DNA of 6,220 nt from an uncultured Novosphingobium sp. Its GTDB lineage: Bacteria; Pseudomonadota; Alphaproteobacteria; Sphingomonadales; Sphingomonadaceae. The notes under the pieces were generated by a model that worked only from the letters and a program-made list of their open reading frames with translations, ran no database searches and had not been told where the DNA came from. A program made the position numbers and the translations under genes. Within the stretch, counting starts at the first letter, position 1, and each line of letters begins with the position of its first letter. Shown here piece by piece: positions 6,145-6,220 of the stretch. The stretch is from contig CALMBN010000099.1 of the NCBI GenBank assembly GCA_937860195.1, positions 1-6,220 of the forward strand, written 5' to 3'.

Positions 6145-6220
6145 CGGCGGAGCCCCGCAGGTAACCCGCCAATCTCGCTTCGCATGGAGACCGCCTTGAC
6201 CGCAATGTAAGGAATGTGAC

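Noticed and set aside
6014..6199. A 61-codon plus-strand reading frame upstream of chvI
   Set aside because: It spans the promoter-like region and palindromes, has no ribosome site and no recognisable motif.
5945..6205. An 87-residue N-terminal extension of ChvI
   Set aside because: The frame is open, but the extension is Arg/Ser/Pro-rich with no similarity to response regulators, and the receiver domain begins normally just after the ATG at 5944.
1..6220. tRNA or rRNA genes, CRISPR arrays, insertion sequences, prophage or defence genes
   Set aside because: None was seen. There are no regularly spaced direct repeats, no transposase-like or nuclease-like reading frames, and no structural RNA signatures that I could recognise.

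Overview
The window is a GC-rich, tightly packed bacterial chromosome segment. Every gene I can support lies on the minus strand, so transcription runs from the right end to the left end. Gene content and order (ChvI/ChvG two-component pair, a short HPr kinase lacking the N-terminal domain, RapZ, mannose-type EIIA, HPr) and the style of the intergenic palindromes point to an alphaproteobacterium. Sphingomonadales (Erythrobacter, Novosphingobium or Sphingomonas-like) is most likely. That placement rests on synteny and protein style from memory, not on a search.

Layout in transcription order. 6220-5945: non-coding region upstream of chvI, with a possible divergent promoter and two palindromes; a divergent gene may start beyond the right edge. 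5944-5198: chvI response regulator. 5205-3643: chvG sensor kinase, overlapping chvI by 8 bases. 3646-3227: short hprK, overlapping chvG by 4 bases (ATGA). 3226-3149: gap with a GC hairpin. 3148-2234: rapZ. 2233-2152: short gap. 2151-1747: mannose-family EIIA. 1727-1449: ptsH (HPr). 1448-1309: cluster of four palindromes. 1308-499: TrmH/SpoU-family RNA methyltransferase. 498-313: gap with another GC palindrome pair. 312-1: start of a META-domain (HslJ-like) lipoprotein that runs off the left edge.

How it works together. ChvG/ChvI is an envelope-stress or acid-type sensor pair. The next four genes form a regulatory phosphotransferase branch: HprK phosphorylates HPr on a serine, HPr also carries phosphate on a histidine and passes it to EIIA, and RapZ is a nucleotide-binding regulator often linked to PTS genes. 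No sugar permease and no Enzyme I are present, so the branch is probably regulatory and depends on an EI encoded elsewhere. The overlaps suggest chvI-chvG-hprK are translationally coupled, with rapZ-EIIA-HPr as the distal part of the same transcript. The methyltransferase and META genes look like separate units, set apart by palindromic elements.

This is largely a known conserved cluster. I found no convincing new system. The most unusual item is a perfect 16-base inverted repeat inside the coding sequence of chvG.
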